A stretch of 64,000 bases of DNA from Pseudomonas fluorescens. GTDB taxonomy: Bacteria > Pseudomonadota > Gammaproteobacteria > Pseudomonadales > Pseudomonadaceae. Positions 29,871 through 43,820 of the stretch are shown here, one piece after another. The DNA is taken from positions 124,001 through 188,000 of the forward strand of contig NZ_CP078138.1 in assembly GCF_019212185.1 (NCBI RefSeq). The letters are read 5' to 3'. Made by a program: the position numbers and the translations under genes. Position 1 is the stretch's first letter, and each line of letters opens with the position of its first letter. The notes under the pieces are model-generated. The model saw only the letters and a list, made by a program, of their open reading frames with translations. It had not been told where the DNA came from and did not search any database.

Positions 29871-30647
29871 TTATTTCTCCTGGCTGACGGCCGCGCAAAT
29901 CAAATGAATGCCGCGGGCCCGAATCTGATCGCGCGCGTCATCAGGCAGGCGATCATCGGTAATTAGGGTATGGACACTGCTCCAGGGCAGTTCCAGGTTG
30001 GGAATCTTGCGGCCGATCTTGTCGGATTCGACCATCACGATCACTTCACGGGCCACTTCGGCCATGACCCGGCTGAGACCCAGCAGTTCGTTGAAGGTCG
30101 TGGTGCCGCGGACCAGGTCGATGCCATCGGCACCAATGAACAACTGGTCGAAATCGTAAGAGCGTAGTACCTGCTCGGCGACTTGCCCCTGGAACGACTC
30201 GGAATGCGGGTCCCAGGTGCCGCCGGTCATCAACAGCACGGGCTCATGCTCAAGCTCGCTCAAGGCATTGGCGACGTGCAGGGAATTGGTCATGACCACC
30301 AAACCCGGCTGCAGGCCAAGCTGGGGAATCATGGCGGCGGTGGTGCTGCCGCTATCGATGATGATACGAGCGTGCTCACGAATCCGCGTGACGGCGGCGC
30401 GAGCGATGGCTTGTTTGTGCTGGGAAACGGTTTGGCCCGGCTCACTGACCAGTTCATGGGGCATGGTGATCGCGCCACCATAACGGCGCAGTAGCAGGCC
30501 ATGGCTTTCAAGTGCGGCCAGATCCTTGCGGATCGTCACCTCCGAGGTCTCAAAGCGCTTGGCCAATTCATCCACACTGACTTCACCCTGCTCGGCGAGC
30601 AAGGCAAGGATGTTGTGGCGACGCTGAGGGGTGTTGCGCTTCGACAT
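29871..30647 (-). CDS. glmR: DeoR-family regulator, GlmR-like
   Basis: I take ATG 30647 (258 residues); the frame extends twelve codons further, but those codons overlap the TTTCG repeat region and read poorly. The N-terminal HTH is [13 protein letters not shown] and [21 protein letters not shown], the DeoR signature; the C-terminal domain ([16 protein letters not shown]) is the sugar-phosphate sensor type. Position between glmU and glmS matches P. aeruginosa PA5550 and suggests control of amino-sugar synthesis; name is by synteny. Confidence 0.88.
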   Translation of the reverse strand: MSKRNTPQRRHNILALLAEQGEVSVDELAKRFETSEVTIRKDLAALESHGLLLRRYGGAITMPHELVSEPGQTVSQHKQAIARAAVTRIREHARIIIDSGSTTAAMIPQLGLQPGLVVMTNSLHVANALSELEHEPVLLMTGGTWDPHSESFQGQVAEQVLRSYDFDQLFIGADGIDLVRGTTTFNELLGLSRVMAEVAREVIVMVESDKIGRKIPNLELPWSSVHTLITDDRLPDDARDQIRARGIHLICAAVSQEK

Positions 30648-30656
30648 GCTGACAAG

Positions 30657-30679
30657 TTTCGTTTCGAAAGATAACGAAA
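30657..30679. promoter_or_regulatory. TTTCG repeat, candidate DeoR-type operator
   Basis: TTTCG (30657-30661), the palindrome TTTCGAAA (30662-30669) and CGAAA (30675-30679) lie within 35 bases upstream of the regulator's start. DeoR/GlpR-family proteins of pseudomonads often bind such TTTCG-type repeats, so autoregulation of the regulator-glmS operon is plausible. Confidence 0.4.
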
Positions 30680-30738
30680 GCAATCAAAACCTATCAGAGG
30701 AAATTCGTCAAGCGGACAGGAGAAAAAATCCCTGTGGA

Positions 30739-30784
30739 TAAAAAGACTTGTGGGCAAGTCGTTGTAGATGCGACTTGCCCACAA
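30739..30784 (-). terminator. Rho-independent terminator after glmU
   Basis: Perfect 14-base arms, 30748-30761 and 30771-30784, enclose a nine-base loop. On the minus strand the hairpin is followed by a T-rich tail (CTTTTT), so it should end glmU transcription before the regulator gene. A perfect DnaA box (30733-30741) overlaps its tail. Confidence 0.8.
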
Positions 30785-30826
30785 ATGAGCGCTATCAGCT
30801 TGTGTATAACTGCTGATGGGGATAAC

Positions 30827-32194
30827 TCAGGGCTTTTTGACTTTTTCCGGACGCTTCCAGCCATCAATGTTTTTCTGGCGCGCGCGGCCCACCGCCAACT
30901 GGGACTTATCCACATTGGAAGTGATGGTCGAGCCGGCCGCAGTGGTTGCACCACTGGCGATATCCACAGGCGCCACCAAGGAATTATTGGAACCTATGAA
31001 CACGTCCTCACCCAAGGTGGTCTTCCACTTGTTCACACCATCGTAATTGCAGGTGATGGTGCCGGCACCAATGTTGGTCCGCGCGCCAATTTCGGCGTCG
31101 CCCAGGTACGCCAAATGACCAGCCTTGGCACCTTCGCCCATATGCGCATTCTTCAGTTCAACGAAGTTACCCACATGGGCCCGGGCCTCCAATACAGTGC
31201 CTGGACGCAAACGGGCGAATGGGCCGGCATCACTGCCCTCACCCAGTACAGCACCTTCGATATGGCTGTTGGCCTTGATCACCACACCTTTGCGCAGGGT
31301 GCTGTCCTTGATCACGCAGTTCGGGCCGATCACCACGTCGTCCTCGATCACCACCCGGCCTTCAAGAATGACGTTGATGTCGATGAGTACATCGCGCCCT
31401 ACCGTCACTTCACCGCGCACATCGAAACGGGCCGGATCACGCAGAGTTACGCCTTGGGCCATCAGACGACGACTGGCGCGCAGCTGGTAATGACGCTCCA
31501 GTTCGGCGAGTTGTTTGCGGTCGTTGGCGCCCTGCACTTCCATGGCGTCATGGGGTTGCTCGGTGGCCACCACCAGGCCATCGCTGACCGCCATCGCGAT
31601 CACGTCAGTGAGGTAGTACTCGCCCTGGGCATTGTTGTTCGACAGTCGGCCCATCCACTCACCCAATCGCTCGAATGGCAGCGCGAGGATTCCGGTGTTG
31701 CCTTCGGTGATTGCCCGCTCGGTTTCGTTGGCGTCTTTCTGCTCGACAATCGCCGCTACTTTGCCCGATGCATCGCGCACGATACGACCGTATCCCGTTG
31801 GATCGTCCAGCTCGACGGTCAGCAGACCCAACTGTTGTGGCGTGACCTGAGTGAGCAGGCGCTGCAGGGTCTCGACTTCAATCAGCGGCACATCGCCGTA
31901 AAGAATCAGCACGGTATCGGCAGTGATGAACGGTACTGCTTGGGCTACAGCGTGACCGGTACCCAGTTGTTTGTCCTGCAGGACGAAATTCAGATCGTCC
32001 GCCGCCAGGCGCTCGCGTACCGCGTCAGCACCATGACCGATGACCACGTGGATACGCTGTGGCTGAAGCTGACGGGCGCTGTGGATAACATGCCCCAGCA
32101 TCGAATTGCCTGCGACCGGGTGGAGTACTTTCGGCAGGGCCGAACGCATACGAGTACCTTGACCCGCTGCGAGGATAACGATTTCTAGCGACAT
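30827..32194 (-). CDS. glmU: Bifunctional UDP-GlcNAc pyrophosphorylase / glucosamine-1-P acetyltransferase
   Basis: Catalyses the last two steps to UDP-GlcNAc. The 455-residue protein starts [13 protein letters not shown], the uridyltransferase signature with P-K-V-L-H-P next; Q-L-G-T-G-H-A-V follows. After residue about 250 it turns into a left-handed beta-helix of hexapeptide repeats (for example [26 protein letters not shown]), the acetyltransferase part. It sits between the ATP synthase operon and glmS, as in other pseudomonads. Confidence 0.97.
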   Translation of the reverse strand: MSLEIVILAAGQGTRMRSALPKVLHPVAGNSMLGHVIHSARQLQPQRIHVVIGHGADAVRERLAADDLNFVLQDKQLGTGHAVAQAVPFITADTVLILYGDVPLIEVETLQRLLTQVTPQQLGLLTVELDDPTGYGRIVRDASGKVAAIVEQKDANETERAITEGNTGILALPFERLGEWMGRLSNNNAQGEYYLTDVIAMAVSDGLVVATEQPHDAMEVQGANDRKQLAELERHYQLRASRRLMAQGVTLRDPARFDVRGEVTVGRDVLIDINVILEGRVVIEDDVVIGPNCVIKDSTLRKGVVIKANSHIEGAVLGEGSDAGPFARLRPGTVLEARAHVGNFVELKNAHMGEGAKAGHLAYLGDAEIGARTNIGAGTITCNYDGVNKWKTTLGEDVFIGSNNSLVAPVDIASGATTAAGSTITSNVDKSQLAVGRARQKNIDGWKRPEKVKKP

Positions 32195-32255
32195 GACTGG
32201 CTACCAATCCTGGGTGGTCAGCGGCTGCGACCAAGAGATGAATATCTGAAAAAGA

Positions 32256-32282
32256 AAAAGGGTAGCCGAGGCTACCCTTTTT
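32256..32282 (-). terminator. Bidirectional-type terminator between atpC and glmU
   Basis: GGGTAGCC-GAG-GGCTACCC hairpin flanked by A-run on the left and T-run on the right (AAAAAG...CTTTTT). On the minus strand it ends the atp operon 38 bases past the atpC stop; being symmetrical it can work in both directions. Confidence 0.88.
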
Positions 32283-32319
32283 AATCAATCACGCAGTCGT
32301 TGCAACGGCTAATGCCGTC

Positions 32320-32739
32320 TTACTTCTTGCGGATCTGCTGGAGAGTACGCAACTGAGCTGCGGCCTCGGCCAGACGTGCTGCGGCGGCACCGTAATCGAA
32401 CTCGGCGCCTTTTTCGTGCAGAGCCTTCTCGGCAGCCTGGACGGCTTCCTGAGCGGAGGCTTCATCCAGGTCGGCAGCACGTTGCACGGTGTCGGCAAGT
32501 ACCTTGACCATGTTCGGCTGAACCTCGAGGAAACCACCGGAGATGTAAAACACCTCGGCTTCCCCGCCCTGCTTGATCAGGCGGATCGGGCCCGGTTTCA
32601 GATTAGTGATCAGCGGCGCGTGACCCAGGGCGATACCAAGATCACCCAGTGCACCGTGCGCAATCACCATCTCGACCAGACCGGAAAAGATTTCCCCTTC
32701 CGCGCTGACGATGTCGCAATGGACTGTCATATTAGCCAT
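32320..32739 (-). CDS. atpC: ATP synthase F1 epsilon subunit
   Basis: A 139-residue central-stalk subunit that rotates with gamma and can inhibit ATP hydrolysis. The N-terminal beta-sandwich includes [14 protein letters not shown] and [14 protein letters not shown]; the C-terminal part is two helices rich in Ala and Glu. Last gene of the operon, 44 bases after atpD, with the terminator downstream. Confidence 0.97.
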   Translation of the reverse strand: MANMTVHCDIVSAEGEIFSGLVEMVIAHGALGDLGIALGHAPLITNLKPGPIRLIKQGGEAEVFYISGGFLEVQPNMVKVLADTVQRAADLDEASAQEAVQAAEKALHEKGAEFDYGAAAARLAEAAAQLRTLQQIRKK

Positions 32740-32783
32740 CTGATTGCCTCAACCTGATTAGCGCCCGTTTCCGGGCGCCGGAA

Positions 32784-34190
<1,407 letters not shown>

Positions 34191-35051
34191 TTAAACCGCG
34201 GCAGCGCCGCCGACGATTTCCGAGATCTCTTGGGTGATCGCAGCCTGACGCGCCTTGTTGTAGACCAGCTGCAATTCGCTGATCAAATCACCGGCGTTGT
34301 CGGTAGCGTTCTTCATCGCGATCATCCGCGCTGCTTGTTCAGCTGCGTTGTTCTCGACCACCGCCTGGTAGACCTGCGACTCGACGTAACGGACCATCAA
34401 GCCGTCGAGCAGCTCCTTGGCATCCGGTTCGTAGAGATAGTCCCAGTGGTGCTTGAGTTCCTGATCCGGGGTTGCCACCAGTGGAATCAACTGCTCCACG
34501 GTAGGCGTTTGCGTCATGGTGTTGATGAACTTGTTGGAGACTACGGACAGGCGGTCAATACGGCCGTCCAGATAGGCATCCAGCATCACCTTGACGCTGC
34601 CGATCAGATCATTGATCGACGGCTCTTCACCCAGGTGGCTGATAGCTGCTACGACGTTACCGCCGAAGTTGCGGAAGAAAGCCGCACCCTTGCTACCAAC
34701 AACACACAGATCGATCTCGACGCCGTTTTCACGGTTTACCGCCATGTCCTTGACCAGGGCCTTGAACAGGTTGGTGTTCAAGCCACCACACAGACCACGG
34801 TCACTGCTCACCACAACATAACCAACGCGCTTAACTTCACGGTCGATCATGAATGGGTGGCGATATTCCGGGTTGGCGTTGGCCAGATGACCAATAACCT
34901 GGCGGATGCGCTCCGCGTAGGGACGGCTAGCAGCCATGCGCATTTGTGCCTTGCGCATTTTGCTGACCGCCACTTTTTCCATGGCGCTGGTAATTTTTTG
35001 CGTGCTTTTGATGCTCGCAATCTTACTGCGAATCTCTTTTGCGCCTGCCAT
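34191..35051 (-). CDS. atpG: ATP synthase F1 gamma subunit
   Basis: The rotating central shaft, 286 residues. The N-terminal helix ([20 protein letters not shown]) and the C-terminal helix ([16 protein letters not shown]) form the coiled coil that passes through the catalytic hexamer; [11 protein letters not shown] is the family motif in between. Located between atpA and atpD as usual. Confidence 0.98.
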   Translation of the reverse strand: MAGAKEIRSKIASIKSTQKITSAMEKVAVSKMRKAQMRMAASRPYAERIRQVIGHLANANPEYRHPFMIDREVKRVGYVVVSSDRGLCGGLNTNLFKALVKDMAVNRENGVEIDLCVVGSKGAAFFRNFGGNVVAAISHLGEEPSINDLIGSVKVMLDAYLDGRIDRLSVVSNKFINTMTQTPTVEQLIPLVATPDQELKHHWDYLYEPDAKELLDGLMVRYVESQVYQAVVENNAAEQAARMIAMKNATDNAGDLISELQLVYNKARQAAITQEISEIVGGAAAV

Positions 35052-35101
35052 GTAACACCTATCAGGTTAGCAAGCGGGAGCCTCGCGGCCCCCGCTGCGG
35101 C

Positions 35102-36646
35102 TTACCAGGTTTGGGTGGCCTTGAACTTCTCGATACCGGCTTTGAGGCCAGCGTCGATTTCGTCATTGAAGTCACCCTTCACGTTGATCTTCGCCATCAA
35201 ATCGGCGTGATCGCGGTTGAAGTAAGCAATCAGCGCTTGCTCGAAGCTGCCGACTTTGGCGTTTTCAACGTCAGTCAGGAACCCACGCTCAGCGGCATAC
35301 AGCGACAGCGACATGTCGGCGATCGACATTGGCGCGTATTGCTTCTGCTTCATCAGCTCGGTTACGCGCTGGCCATGCTCAAGTTGCTTACGGGTCGCTT
35401 CGTCCAGGTCAGAAGCGAACTGGGCGAATGCCGCCAGTTCACGGTACTGAGCCAGAGCGGTACGGATACCACCGGACAGCTTCTTGATGATCTTGGTCTG
35501 AGCGGCACCACCCACACGGGATACCGAAACACCGGCGTTCACTGCAGGACGGATGCCCGAGTTGAACATGGCCGATTCCAGGAAGATCTGACCGTCGGTG
35601 ATGGAAATCACGTTGGTCGGAACGAACGCGGAAACGTCGCCAGCCTGGGTTTCGATGATCGGCAGTGCGGTCAGGGAACCGGTTTTGCCGGTCACTGCGC
35701 CGTTGGTGAACTTCTCTACGTACTCTTCCGAAACGCGGGATGCGCGCTCCAGCAGACGGGAGTGGAGATAGAACACGTCGCCTGGGTAAGCTTCACGGCC
35801 TGGTGGACGGCGCAGCAGCAGGGAAATCTGGCGGTAAGCCACTGCTTGCTTGGACAGATCGTCATAAACGATCAGCGCGTCTTCACCGCGGTCGCGGAAG
35901 TATTCGCCCATGGTGCAACCGGAGTACGGTGCCAGGTATTGCAGTGCAGGAGATTCCGAAGCACTGGCAGCCACGATGATCGTGTTGGCCAGGGCGCCGT
36001 TTTCTTCCAGCTTGCGAACAACGTTGGCGATGGTCGATTGTTTCTGACCGATTGCTACGTATACGCAGAAAATGCCGCTGTTCTTCTGGTTGATGATCGC
36101 GTCGATCGCCAGAGCGGTTTTACCGATCTGACGGTCACCGATGATCAGCTCACGCTGGCCACGGCCGACAGGGATCATGGCATCGACAGCCTTGTAGCCA
36201 GTCTGTACAGGCTGGTCTACCGACTTACGCCAGATCACGCCTGGAGCAACTTTCTCGACCGCGTCGGTCTCGGTGTTGCCCAGTGGACCTTTACCGTCAA
36301 CTGGGTTACCCAGTGCGTCGACTACGCGACCCAGCAGTTCCTTACCAACCGGAACTTCGAGGATGCGGCCAGTGCACTTGGCGCTCATGCCTTCGGCAAG
36401 AGACTGGTAAGCACCCAATACAACGGCACCTACGGAGTCTTGCTCCAGGTTGAGGGCCATACCGTAGACGCCGCCCGGAAACTCGATCATCTCGCCGTAC
36501 ATTACGTCGGCCAGACCGTGAATCCGCACGATACCGTCAGATACGCTGACGACAGTGCCTTCGTTACGGGCTTGGGAGGTCACATCGAGCTTGTCGATGC
36601 GGCCCTTGATAATTTCACTTATTTCGGAAGGATTGAGTTGCTGCAT
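35102..36646 (-). CDS. atpA: ATP synthase F1 alpha subunit
   Basis: The 514-residue non-catalytic nucleotide-binding subunit. Walker A is G-D-R-Q-I-G-K-T at 170-177; [12 protein letters not shown] is the other family motif, and the arginine finger sits in the S-V-S-R-V-G-G segment. A 693-codon open frame on the opposite strand across atpA and atpH is a shadow of their codon use. Confidence 0.98.
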   Translation of the reverse strand: MQQLNPSEISEIIKGRIDKLDVTSQARNEGTVVSVSDGIVRIHGLADVMYGEMIEFPGGVYGMALNLEQDSVGAVVLGAYQSLAEGMSAKCTGRILEVPVGKELLGRVVDALGNPVDGKGPLGNTETDAVEKVAPGVIWRKSVDQPVQTGYKAVDAMIPVGRGQRELIIGDRQIGKTALAIDAIINQKNSGIFCVYVAIGQKQSTIANVVRKLEENGALANTIIVAASASESPALQYLAPYSGCTMGEYFRDRGEDALIVYDDLSKQAVAYRQISLLLRRPPGREAYPGDVFYLHSRLLERASRVSEEYVEKFTNGAVTGKTGSLTALPIIETQAGDVSAFVPTNVISITDGQIFLESAMFNSGIRPAVNAGVSVSRVGGAAQTKIIKKLSGGIRTALAQYRELAAFAQFASDLDEATRKQLEHGQRVTELMKQKQYAPMSIADMSLSLYAAERGFLTDVENAKVGSFEQALIAYFNRDHADLMAKINVKGDFNDEIDAGLKAGIEKFKATQTW

Positions 36647-36667
36647 TGCTCTGCTGCCCCTTCAAAC

Positions 36668-37204
36668 TCAAGATTTCAATGCTTCGGCAAGTTTCGCGAT
36701 TTTGCCGCGAATCGAGCCATCGATAACCAGGTCGCCGGCGCGGATGACAACACCACCAATAAGGGAGCTGTCTTCCTCGACTTGCAGGCGCACTTCCCGG
36801 TTGAGTCGTGCACTGAGAACCTTGGCGAGTTTGTCTTGCTGTTCTTGGTTCAATGCAAAAGCACTGGTCACTTCTACGTCTACCGACTTCTCTTGTTCGG
36901 CCTTGTACAGGTCGAACAGAGCGGCAATCTCCGGCAACAGCGGGAGACGGTCGTTTTCGGCAACGACGTGGATGAAGTTCTGTACCTTTACATCAAACTT
37001 GTCGCCGCACACGTCAATAAACGTGGCGGCCTTTTCTGCGCTCGTCAGTCGCGGGGCCTTGAGCACGCGCAGCATGGTGTCGTCTTGCGACACCGCTGCT
37101 GCCAGGCCGAGCATGGCTGACCAATTGGCCAGTTGCTGGTGGGCCTGAGCGTGCTCGAAGGCCGCCTTAGCGTAAGGTCGGGCCAACGTGGTCAGTTCTG
37201 CCAT
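36668..37204 (-). CDS. atpH: ATP synthase F1 delta subunit
   Basis: The 178-residue peripheral-stalk cap linking F1 to the b subunits. The helical N-terminal domain starts [11 protein letters not shown], and the C-terminal signature is [18 protein letters not shown]. It starts twelve bases after atpF. Confidence 0.97.
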   Translation of the reverse strand: MAELTTLARPYAKAAFEHAQAHQQLANWSAMLGLAAAVSQDDTMLRVLKAPRLTSAEKAATFIDVCGDKFDVKVQNFIHVVAENDRLPLLPEIAALFDLYKAEQEKSVDVEVTSAFALNQEQQDKLAKVLSARLNREVRLQVEEDSSLIGGVVIRAGDLVIDGSIRGKIAKLAEALKS

Positions 37205-37216
37205 GATCGCCCTCGC

Positions 37217-37687
37217 TTAGATTTCAGCAGCCAGTTGGTTAACCAGCTCTGCGTGCGCGTTTTGATCGATTGTGGCACCCAGGATCTTCGCAGCACCACC
37301 AACGGCCAGGCTACCCACTTGGGCACGCAGCGCGTCTTTGACACTGTTGATTTCCTGTTCGATCTCGGCCTGAGCCTGAGCCTTCACACGGTCAGCTTCG
37401 ACGCGAGCCTGTTCACGGGCTTCGTCGACAATCTGAGAACCGCGCTTCTTGGCTTGCTCGATGATTTCAGCTGCCTGAGCTTTCGCTTCGCGCAGTTGTT
37501 GACCCGCTTTCTCTTGGGCCAACTCCAGGTCGCGAGCTGCTCGGCTGGCAGCGTCCAGTCCATCCGCGATCTTCTTTTGACGTTCACGCAGCGCCGTGAT
37601 GACCGGAGGCCATACGAACTTCATGCAGAACAGTACAAAAATCAGGAACGCAACGGACTGGCCAATCAGGGTCGCATTAATGTTCAC
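37217..37687 (-). CDS. atpF: ATP synthase F0 b subunit
   Basis: A 156-residue peripheral-stalk subunit. One N-terminal membrane helix ([16 protein letters not shown]) is followed by a long charged helix that dimerises as a right-handed coiled coil. It reads K-F-V-W-P-P just after the membrane, as in other gammaproteobacterial b subunits. Confidence 0.97.
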   Translation of the reverse strand: MNINATLIGQSVAFLIFVLFCMKFVWPPVITALRERQKKIADGLDAASRAARDLELAQEKAGQQLREAKAQAAEIIEQAKKRGSQIVDEAREQARVEADRVKAQAQAEIEQEINSVKDALRAQVGSLAVGGAAKILGATIDQNAHAELVNQLAAEI

Positions 37688-37745
37688 GCCAACACCTCGC
37701 AGTTACGTTGTCCATCACATCAAATTACTCGGAAGATCCGAGTAA

Positions 37746-38018
<273 letters not shown>

Positions 38019-38137
38019 TTACGTCGTATGGTTTAGGTTTTTTTAATTTAAAGCGGTAAAACAAATCGTTTCATCAAGCCCGTTATGGGCCCCCTCCCGC
38101 CGAGACGAGAGGGACATCAGACTAGCCTAAGCCAGCC

Positions 38138-39431
<1,294 letters not shown>

Positions 39432-39505
39432 CACTCTTGCTCCTCAAAGGTCGGCTGCCAGAACGCAATGACTTGGCATAATTTGTGCCGACAAAATGCG
39501 CGCAG

Positions 39506-39534
39506 AGTATAGGGGCGGTTCAGCCCCTATTCAA
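39506..39534 (-). promoter_or_regulatory. Predicted sigma-70 promoter of the atp operon
   Basis: On the minus strand TTGAAT (39529-39534), a 17-base spacer and TATACT (39506-39511) make a near-consensus promoter 75 bases upstream of atpI. The spacer is itself an inverted repeat (AGGGGC...GCCCCT), which might also act as the parB 3' hairpin, although it has no T-tail. Confidence 0.65.
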
Positions 39535-39579
39535 CTGTCAGGTAGTGATTTCCGACTGCACGCTACATGAGGAAATGTT

Positions 39580-40452
39580 TCAGCGGATGTGTGCAAGGAC
39601 ACCTTGAAGCTCATCCAATGAGTTATAGCCAATTACCAACTGGCCCTTTCCCTTCTTCCCGTGGCGAATCTGCACCGCAGAGCCTAGGCGCTCGGCCAGG
39701 CGCTGTTCGAGACGAGCGATATCCGGGTCCGGTTTGGCAGGCTCCACGGCTTCAGGTTTGCCACTCAACCACTGGCGAACCAGTGCTTCAGTCTGTCGGA
39801 CGGTGAGCCCACGTGCGACAACGTGTCGCGCCCCTTCAACCTGTTGATTTTCCGGCAAACCCAGCAAAGCACGGGCGTGACCCATTTCCAGGTCGCCATG
39901 GGACAACATGGTCTTGATGACTTCCGGCAACGCAATCAGACGCAACAGGTTGGCCACGGTCACCCGGGATTTACCCACGGCATCGGCGACCTGCTGCTGG
40001 GTCAGTTGGAATTCCTGCTGCAAGCGCTGCAGCGCAACGGCTTCCTCGATCGGATTGAGGTCTTCGCGCTGGATGTTCTCGATGAGCGCCATGGCGACGG
40101 CGGTTTCATCCGTCACTTCGCGGACCATCGCCGGGATGGTCTCTTGGCCGGCCTGCTGGCTGGCGCGCCAACGGCGCTCACCGGCAATGATTTCGAAGCG
40201 ACCGCCACCAATGGGACGCACCACGATGGGCTGCATGACGCCCTGGGCCCTGATCGACTGCGCCAGCTCTTCCAGCGCCTGCGGATCCATGTCACGCCGC
40301 GGCTGGTATTTGCCACGTTGCAGCAAATCCAGGGGCAGGTGCTGCAGCTCCCGCTGCTCCGCCTGCACCGCCTGTTCTTCCAGTGCGCTGACAGTCGGAC
40401 CACTCAGCAGTGCATCCAGTCCACGTCCGAGACCTCGTTTCTTGACGGCCAT
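39580..40452 (-). CDS. parB: Chromosome partitioning protein ParB
   Basis: A 290-residue CTPase/DNA-binding clamp that loads at parS. The N-terminal CTP-binding part has the G-E-R-R-W-R-A-S box and E-N-I-Q-R-E-D-L-N-P-I-E; the HTH follows at Q-Q-V-A-D-A-V-G-K-S-R-V-T-V-A-N-L-L-R-L; the C-terminus dimerises. Cotranscribed with parA, nine bases away. Matching parS-like sites are inside recF in this window. Confidence 0.97.
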   Translation of the reverse strand: MAVKKRGLGRGLDALLSGPTVSALEEQAVQAEQRELQHLPLDLLQRGKYQPRRDMDPQALEELAQSIRAQGVMQPIVVRPIGGGRFEIIAGERRWRASQQAGQETIPAMVREVTDETAVAMALIENIQREDLNPIEEAVALQRLQQEFQLTQQQVADAVGKSRVTVANLLRLIALPEVIKTMLSHGDLEMGHARALLGLPENQQVEGARHVVARGLTVRQTEALVRQWLSGKPEAVEPAKPDPDIARLEQRLAERLGSAVQIRHGKKGKGQLVIGYNSLDELQGVLAHIR

Positions 40453-40461
40453 GGGGATTCC

Positions 40462-41259
40462 TTAAGTTGCCTGAGCTGCGGTGGCACGTGAATTTTTGCG
40501 TTGGCGGCGAACCATCTCGCCAGCCAATGCCAGGTAGGCAATGGCGCCACGCGATGATTTGTCATACGCCAATGCCGGCATGCCATAGCTCGGCGCTTCG
40601 GCCAAGCGGATGTTGCGCGGGATGACCGTGTCGTACAGCTGATCGCCGAAGTGTTCCTTGAGCTGGGCCGATACATCGTTCATCAGGCTCAGGCGCGGGT
40701 CGTACATCGTACGTAACAGGCCTTCGACTTTCAGATTCGGATTCAGCAACTCGGCGATACGCTTGATGTTATCCACAAGGTCGCTCAGGCCTTCGAGGGC
40801 AAAGTATTCGCACTGCATGGGGATAATTACCCCATCGGCGGCAACCAGCGCATTGAGTGTGAGCATCGACAGCGACGGCGGGCAGTCGATCAGAATGTAA
40901 TCGTAACTCTCGCGAATCGGCGCCAGGGCGCTGCGCAGACGACTTTCCTTCATCTGCATTTCCAGCAGCACCACTTCGGCTGCTGTCAGGTCGCGGTTGG
41001 CCGGCAATAACTGGTAGCCACCGTGTTCGGAGTAATGCATGGCCTGGGCCAGGTCGCATTCGCCGATCAACAGGTCGTAGACCGAGTTTTCCAGGCCGTG
41101 TTTATCCACACCGCTACCCATGGTGGCGTTGCCCTGTGGATCAAGATCGATCAGCAGTACCCGGCGCTTGGTAGCGACCAGCGATGCTGCGAGGTTGATG
41201 CAGGTGGTGGTCTTGCCCACACCACCCTTCTGGTTCGCAATCGCGAATACCTTAGCCAT
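40462..41259 (-). CDS. parA: Chromosome partitioning ATPase ParA
   Basis: The ATG at 41259 starts the protein just before the deviant Walker A box K-G-G-V-G-K-T-T, giving 265 residues, the family length; the frame opens six codons earlier. D-L-D-P-Q-G-N-A-T and D-C-P-P-S-L are the other family motifs. ParA moves ParB-parS complexes of newly copied origins. Perfect DnaA boxes occur inside the gene at 40769-40777 and 41102-41110. Confidence 0.97.
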   Translation of the reverse strand: MAKVFAIANQKGGVGKTTTCINLAASLVATKRRVLLIDLDPQGNATMGSGVDKHGLENSVYDLLIGECDLAQAMHYSEHGGYQLLPANRDLTAAEVVLLEMQMKESRLRSALAPIRESYDYILIDCPPSLSMLTLNALVAADGVIIPMQCEYFALEGLSDLVDNIKRIAELLNPNLKVEGLLRTMYDPRLSLMNDVSAQLKEHFGDQLYDTVIPRNIRLAEAPSYGMPALAYDKSSRGAIAYLALAGEMVRRQRKNSRATAAQAT

Positions 41260-41277
41260 TCTTGCTTGTGTTCCCAA

Positions 41278-41922
41278 TCATGCCGTGCGGCGCAGTATCA
41301 GCAGATGGCGTTGGCCTTGGCAACCAGGGACGGCCAAGGCGTGTTCGCTATCGAGGTGGAAGTCTGCCGGCAATGCTACCAGCTCATCCGCGGGATGAAC
41401 GCCCTTCATTGCCAGCCAACGTGTGTCGCGGTCGCCAAGATGGCGGGTCCAGTTGCTGAAGTTTTCCATGCTGCTGAAGGCCCGGGAAATGATCCCGTTG
41501 AAAGGCAACGGCGGCTGGAAGGCTTCGACGCGACTGTGGATAACTTGCAGGTTATCCAGCTTGAGTTCGAGTTTGACCTGGGTCAGGAAGCGGGTTTTCT
41601 TGCCGTTGCTGTCCAGGCAGGTGACCTGCGACTCCGGAAACAGGATAGCCAACGGAATGCCGGGCATGCCGCCACCGCTGCCAACATCCAGCCAACGGCC
41701 ATTTTCGATAAACGACATGACACTCAGACTGTCGAGCAAATGGCGGGAAACCATTTCATCCGGGTCACGCACAGCGGTGAGGTTGTAGGCCTTGTTCCAT
41801 TTGATCAACAACGCCAGATAACCCAGCAGTTGTTCCTGCTGGGTCTCACTCAGGTTGACGCCCAATTGGCGAGCACCTGTGGATAACTCTTCGGCGTGTT
41901 GCGGGGTGACCAACGAACTCAA
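41278..41922 (-). CDS. rsmG: 16S rRNA (guanine-527-N7) methyltransferase
   Basis: A 214-residue SAM enzyme formerly called GidB; it methylates G527 in 16S rRNA. The motif I is [16 protein letters not shown], preceded by W-N-K-A-Y-N-L-T. Its ATG overlaps the mnmG stop (ATGA). It carries two perfect DnaA boxes (41535-41543, 41878-41886). Confidence 0.97.
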   Translation of the reverse strand: MSSLVTPQHAEELSTGARQLGVNLSETQQEQLLGYLALLIKWNKAYNLTAVRDPDEMVSRHLLDSLSVMSFIENGRWLDVGSGGGMPGIPLAILFPESQVTCLDSNGKKTRFLTQVKLELKLDNLQVIHSRVEAFQPPLPFNGIISRAFSSMENFSNWTRHLGDRDTRWLAMKGVHPADELVALPADFHLDSEHALAVPGCQGQRHLLILRRTA

Positions 41923-43820
41923 GCGCTTTGCTCCAACTGACGGCCTGCGCCGCGTTTTTTCAAATGAATCATCAACAACGAAATGGCCGCCGGAGTGACA
42001 CCCGGAATACGTGAAGCCTGGCCCAGGGTCTCCGGGCGGGTCGCGCCCAGCTTGCTCTGGATCTCTTTGGAAAGGCCGGAAATGCCCGTGTAATCGATAT
42101 CCACAGGCAATTTCGTGTCTTCGCTGGCACGCAGGCGGGCGATTTCGTCCTGTTGACGGTCGATGTAGCCGGCGTACTTGGTCTTGATTTCCACCTGTTC
42201 GGCAACCTGTGGGTCCTCGGCGCCTTCACCGGTGACCGAGATCAGCCCAGCGTAGTCGATTTCCGGACGGGTCAGCAGGCTCAGCAGGCTGTACTCGTGG
42301 GTCAGCGGCGTGCCGAATTTTTCCGCAATGGCATCGCCCTGCGCAGTACCGGGACGGACCCAGGTGCTTTTCAGGCGCTGTTCTTCAAGCTCGATGGCTT
42401 CACGCTTGTTGCAGAATGCGGCCCAACGCACGTCATCGACCAGGCCCAGTTCACGGCCCTTCTCGGTCAGGCGCAGGTCGGCGTTGTCTTCACGCAGAAT
42501 CAACCGGTATTCCGCACGGGAGGTAAACATCCGGTACGGTTCCTGGGTTCCCAGGGTGATCAGGTCGTCAACCAACACCCCGATGTACGCTTCGTCACGA
42601 CGCGGGCACCAACTCTCCTTGCCCTGCGCACGCAGAGCGGCGTTGGTCCCGGCCAGTAAACCCTGGGCGCCGGCTTCTTCGTAACCGGTGGTGCCGTTGA
42701 TCTGGCCGGCAAAGAACAGGCCGCCAATGACTTTGGTTTCCAGGCTGTACTTCAGGTCACGCGGGTCGAAGTAGTCGTATTCGATGGCATAGCCAGGGCG
42801 CACGATATGGGCGTTTTCCATACCGCGAATCGATTGCACGATCTGCAATTGCACGTCGAACGGCAGGGATGTGGATATCCCGTTCGGGTACAGCTCGTGG
42901 GTGGTCAGACCTTCCGGCTCGATAAACACCTGGTGGCTTTGCTTGTCGGCAAAGCGGTGGATTTTGTCTTCGATCGACGGGCAGTAACGTGGACCAATGC
43001 CTTCGATCTCACCGGCAGCCGAATACATCGGCGAACGGTCGAGGTTCGCGGCAATGATTTCGTGGGTACGGGCGTTGGTGTGGGTAATCCAGCAACTGAC
43101 CTGCTTGGGATGCTGTTCCTTGTTGCCCATGAACGACATCACCGGGATCGGCGTATCACCTGGTTGCTCGGTCATCACCGAGAAATCCACAGAGCGGCCG
43201 TCAATGCGTGGTGGCGTACCAGTTTTCAGGCGACCCACACGCAGCGGCAGTTCACGCAGACGGTGAGCCAAGGCAATCGACGGCGGATCACCGGCGCGAC
43301 CGCCGGAAAAATTCTGCAACCCAATGTGGATAAGTCCACCGAGGAAGGTGCCGGTGGTTAACACCACCGAATCCGCGAAGAAACGCAGACCCATCTGGGT
43401 AACGACACCGCGTACCTGGTCCTGCTCGACGATCAGGTCATCCGCAGCCTGCTGAAATATCCACAGGTTGGGCTGGTTTTCGAGAATCTCGCGCACGGCT
43501 GCCTTGTACAGAATACGGTCGGCCTGGGCGCGAGTAGCGCGCACGGCTGGGCCTTTGCGACTGTTCAAGACGCGAAATTGAATACCACCTTTATCAGTGG
43601 CCATGGCCATCGCGCCACCGAGGGCGTCGATTTCCTTGACTAAGTGGCTTTTGCCAATCCCGCCAATCGCGGGATTGCAGCTCATTGCTCCGAGGGTTTC
43701 CACGTTATGCGTCAGCAATAGGGTTTTCACCCCCATACGTGCTGATGCAAGTGCTGCCTCGGTACCGGCATGACCGCCGCCGATGACGATCACTTCAAAA
43801 CGGGAAGGGAAATCCACCAC
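41919..43820 (-). CDS. mnmG: tRNA uridine 5-carboxymethylaminomethyl modification enzyme MnmG
   Basis: A 633-residue FAD protein (GidA). With MnmE it makes cmnm5U at the wobble base of several tRNAs. The dinucleotide-binding motif [11 protein letters not shown] and the family motifs [10 protein letters not shown] and [12 protein letters not shown] are all present. First gene of mnmG-rsmG-parA-parB. Upstream is a large DnaA-box-rich gap. Confidence 0.98.
   Translation of the reverse strand: MVDFPSRFEVIVIGGGHAGTEAALASARMGVKTLLLTHNVETLGAMSCNPAIGGIGKSHLVKEIDALGGAMAMATDKGGIQFRVLNSRKGPAVRATRAQADRILYKAAVREILENQPNLWIFQQAADDLIVEQDQVRGVVTQMGLRFFADSVVLTTGTFLGGLIHIGLQNFSGGRAGDPPSIALAHRLRELPLRVGRLKTGTPPRIDGRSVDFSVMTEQPGDTPIPVMSFMGNKEQHPKQVSCWITHTNARTHEIIAANLDRSPMYSAAGEIEGIGPRYCPSIEDKIHRFADKQSHQVFIEPEGLTTHELYPNGISTSLPFDVQLQIVQSIRGMENAHIVRPGYAIEYDYFDPRDLKYSLETKVIGGLFFAGQINGTTGYEEAGAQGLLAGTNAALRAQGKESWCPRRDEAYIGVLVDDLITLGTQEPYRMFTSRAEYRLILREDNADLRLTEKGRELGLVDDVRWAAFCNKREAIELEEQRLKSTWVRPGTAQGDAIAEKFGTPLTHEYSLLSLLTRPEIDYAGLISVTGEGAEDPQVAEQVEIKTKYAGYIDRQQDEIARLRASEDTKLPVDIDYTGISGLSKEIQSKLGATRPETLGQASRIPGVTPAAISLLMIHLKKRGAGRQLEQSA

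Noticed and set aside
30790..30850. A second terminator past glmU (GGGGATAACT ... CTTTTTGACTTTTT)
   Set aside because: The T-runs are on the coding side of glmU's stop and no stable stem is visible; the hairpin at 30748-30784 is sufficient.
35039..37120. A 693-codon open frame antisense to atpA and atpH
   Set aside because: It is a codon-bias shadow in high-GC DNA; atpA and atpH are unmistakable on the other strand and the shadow has no recognisable motif.
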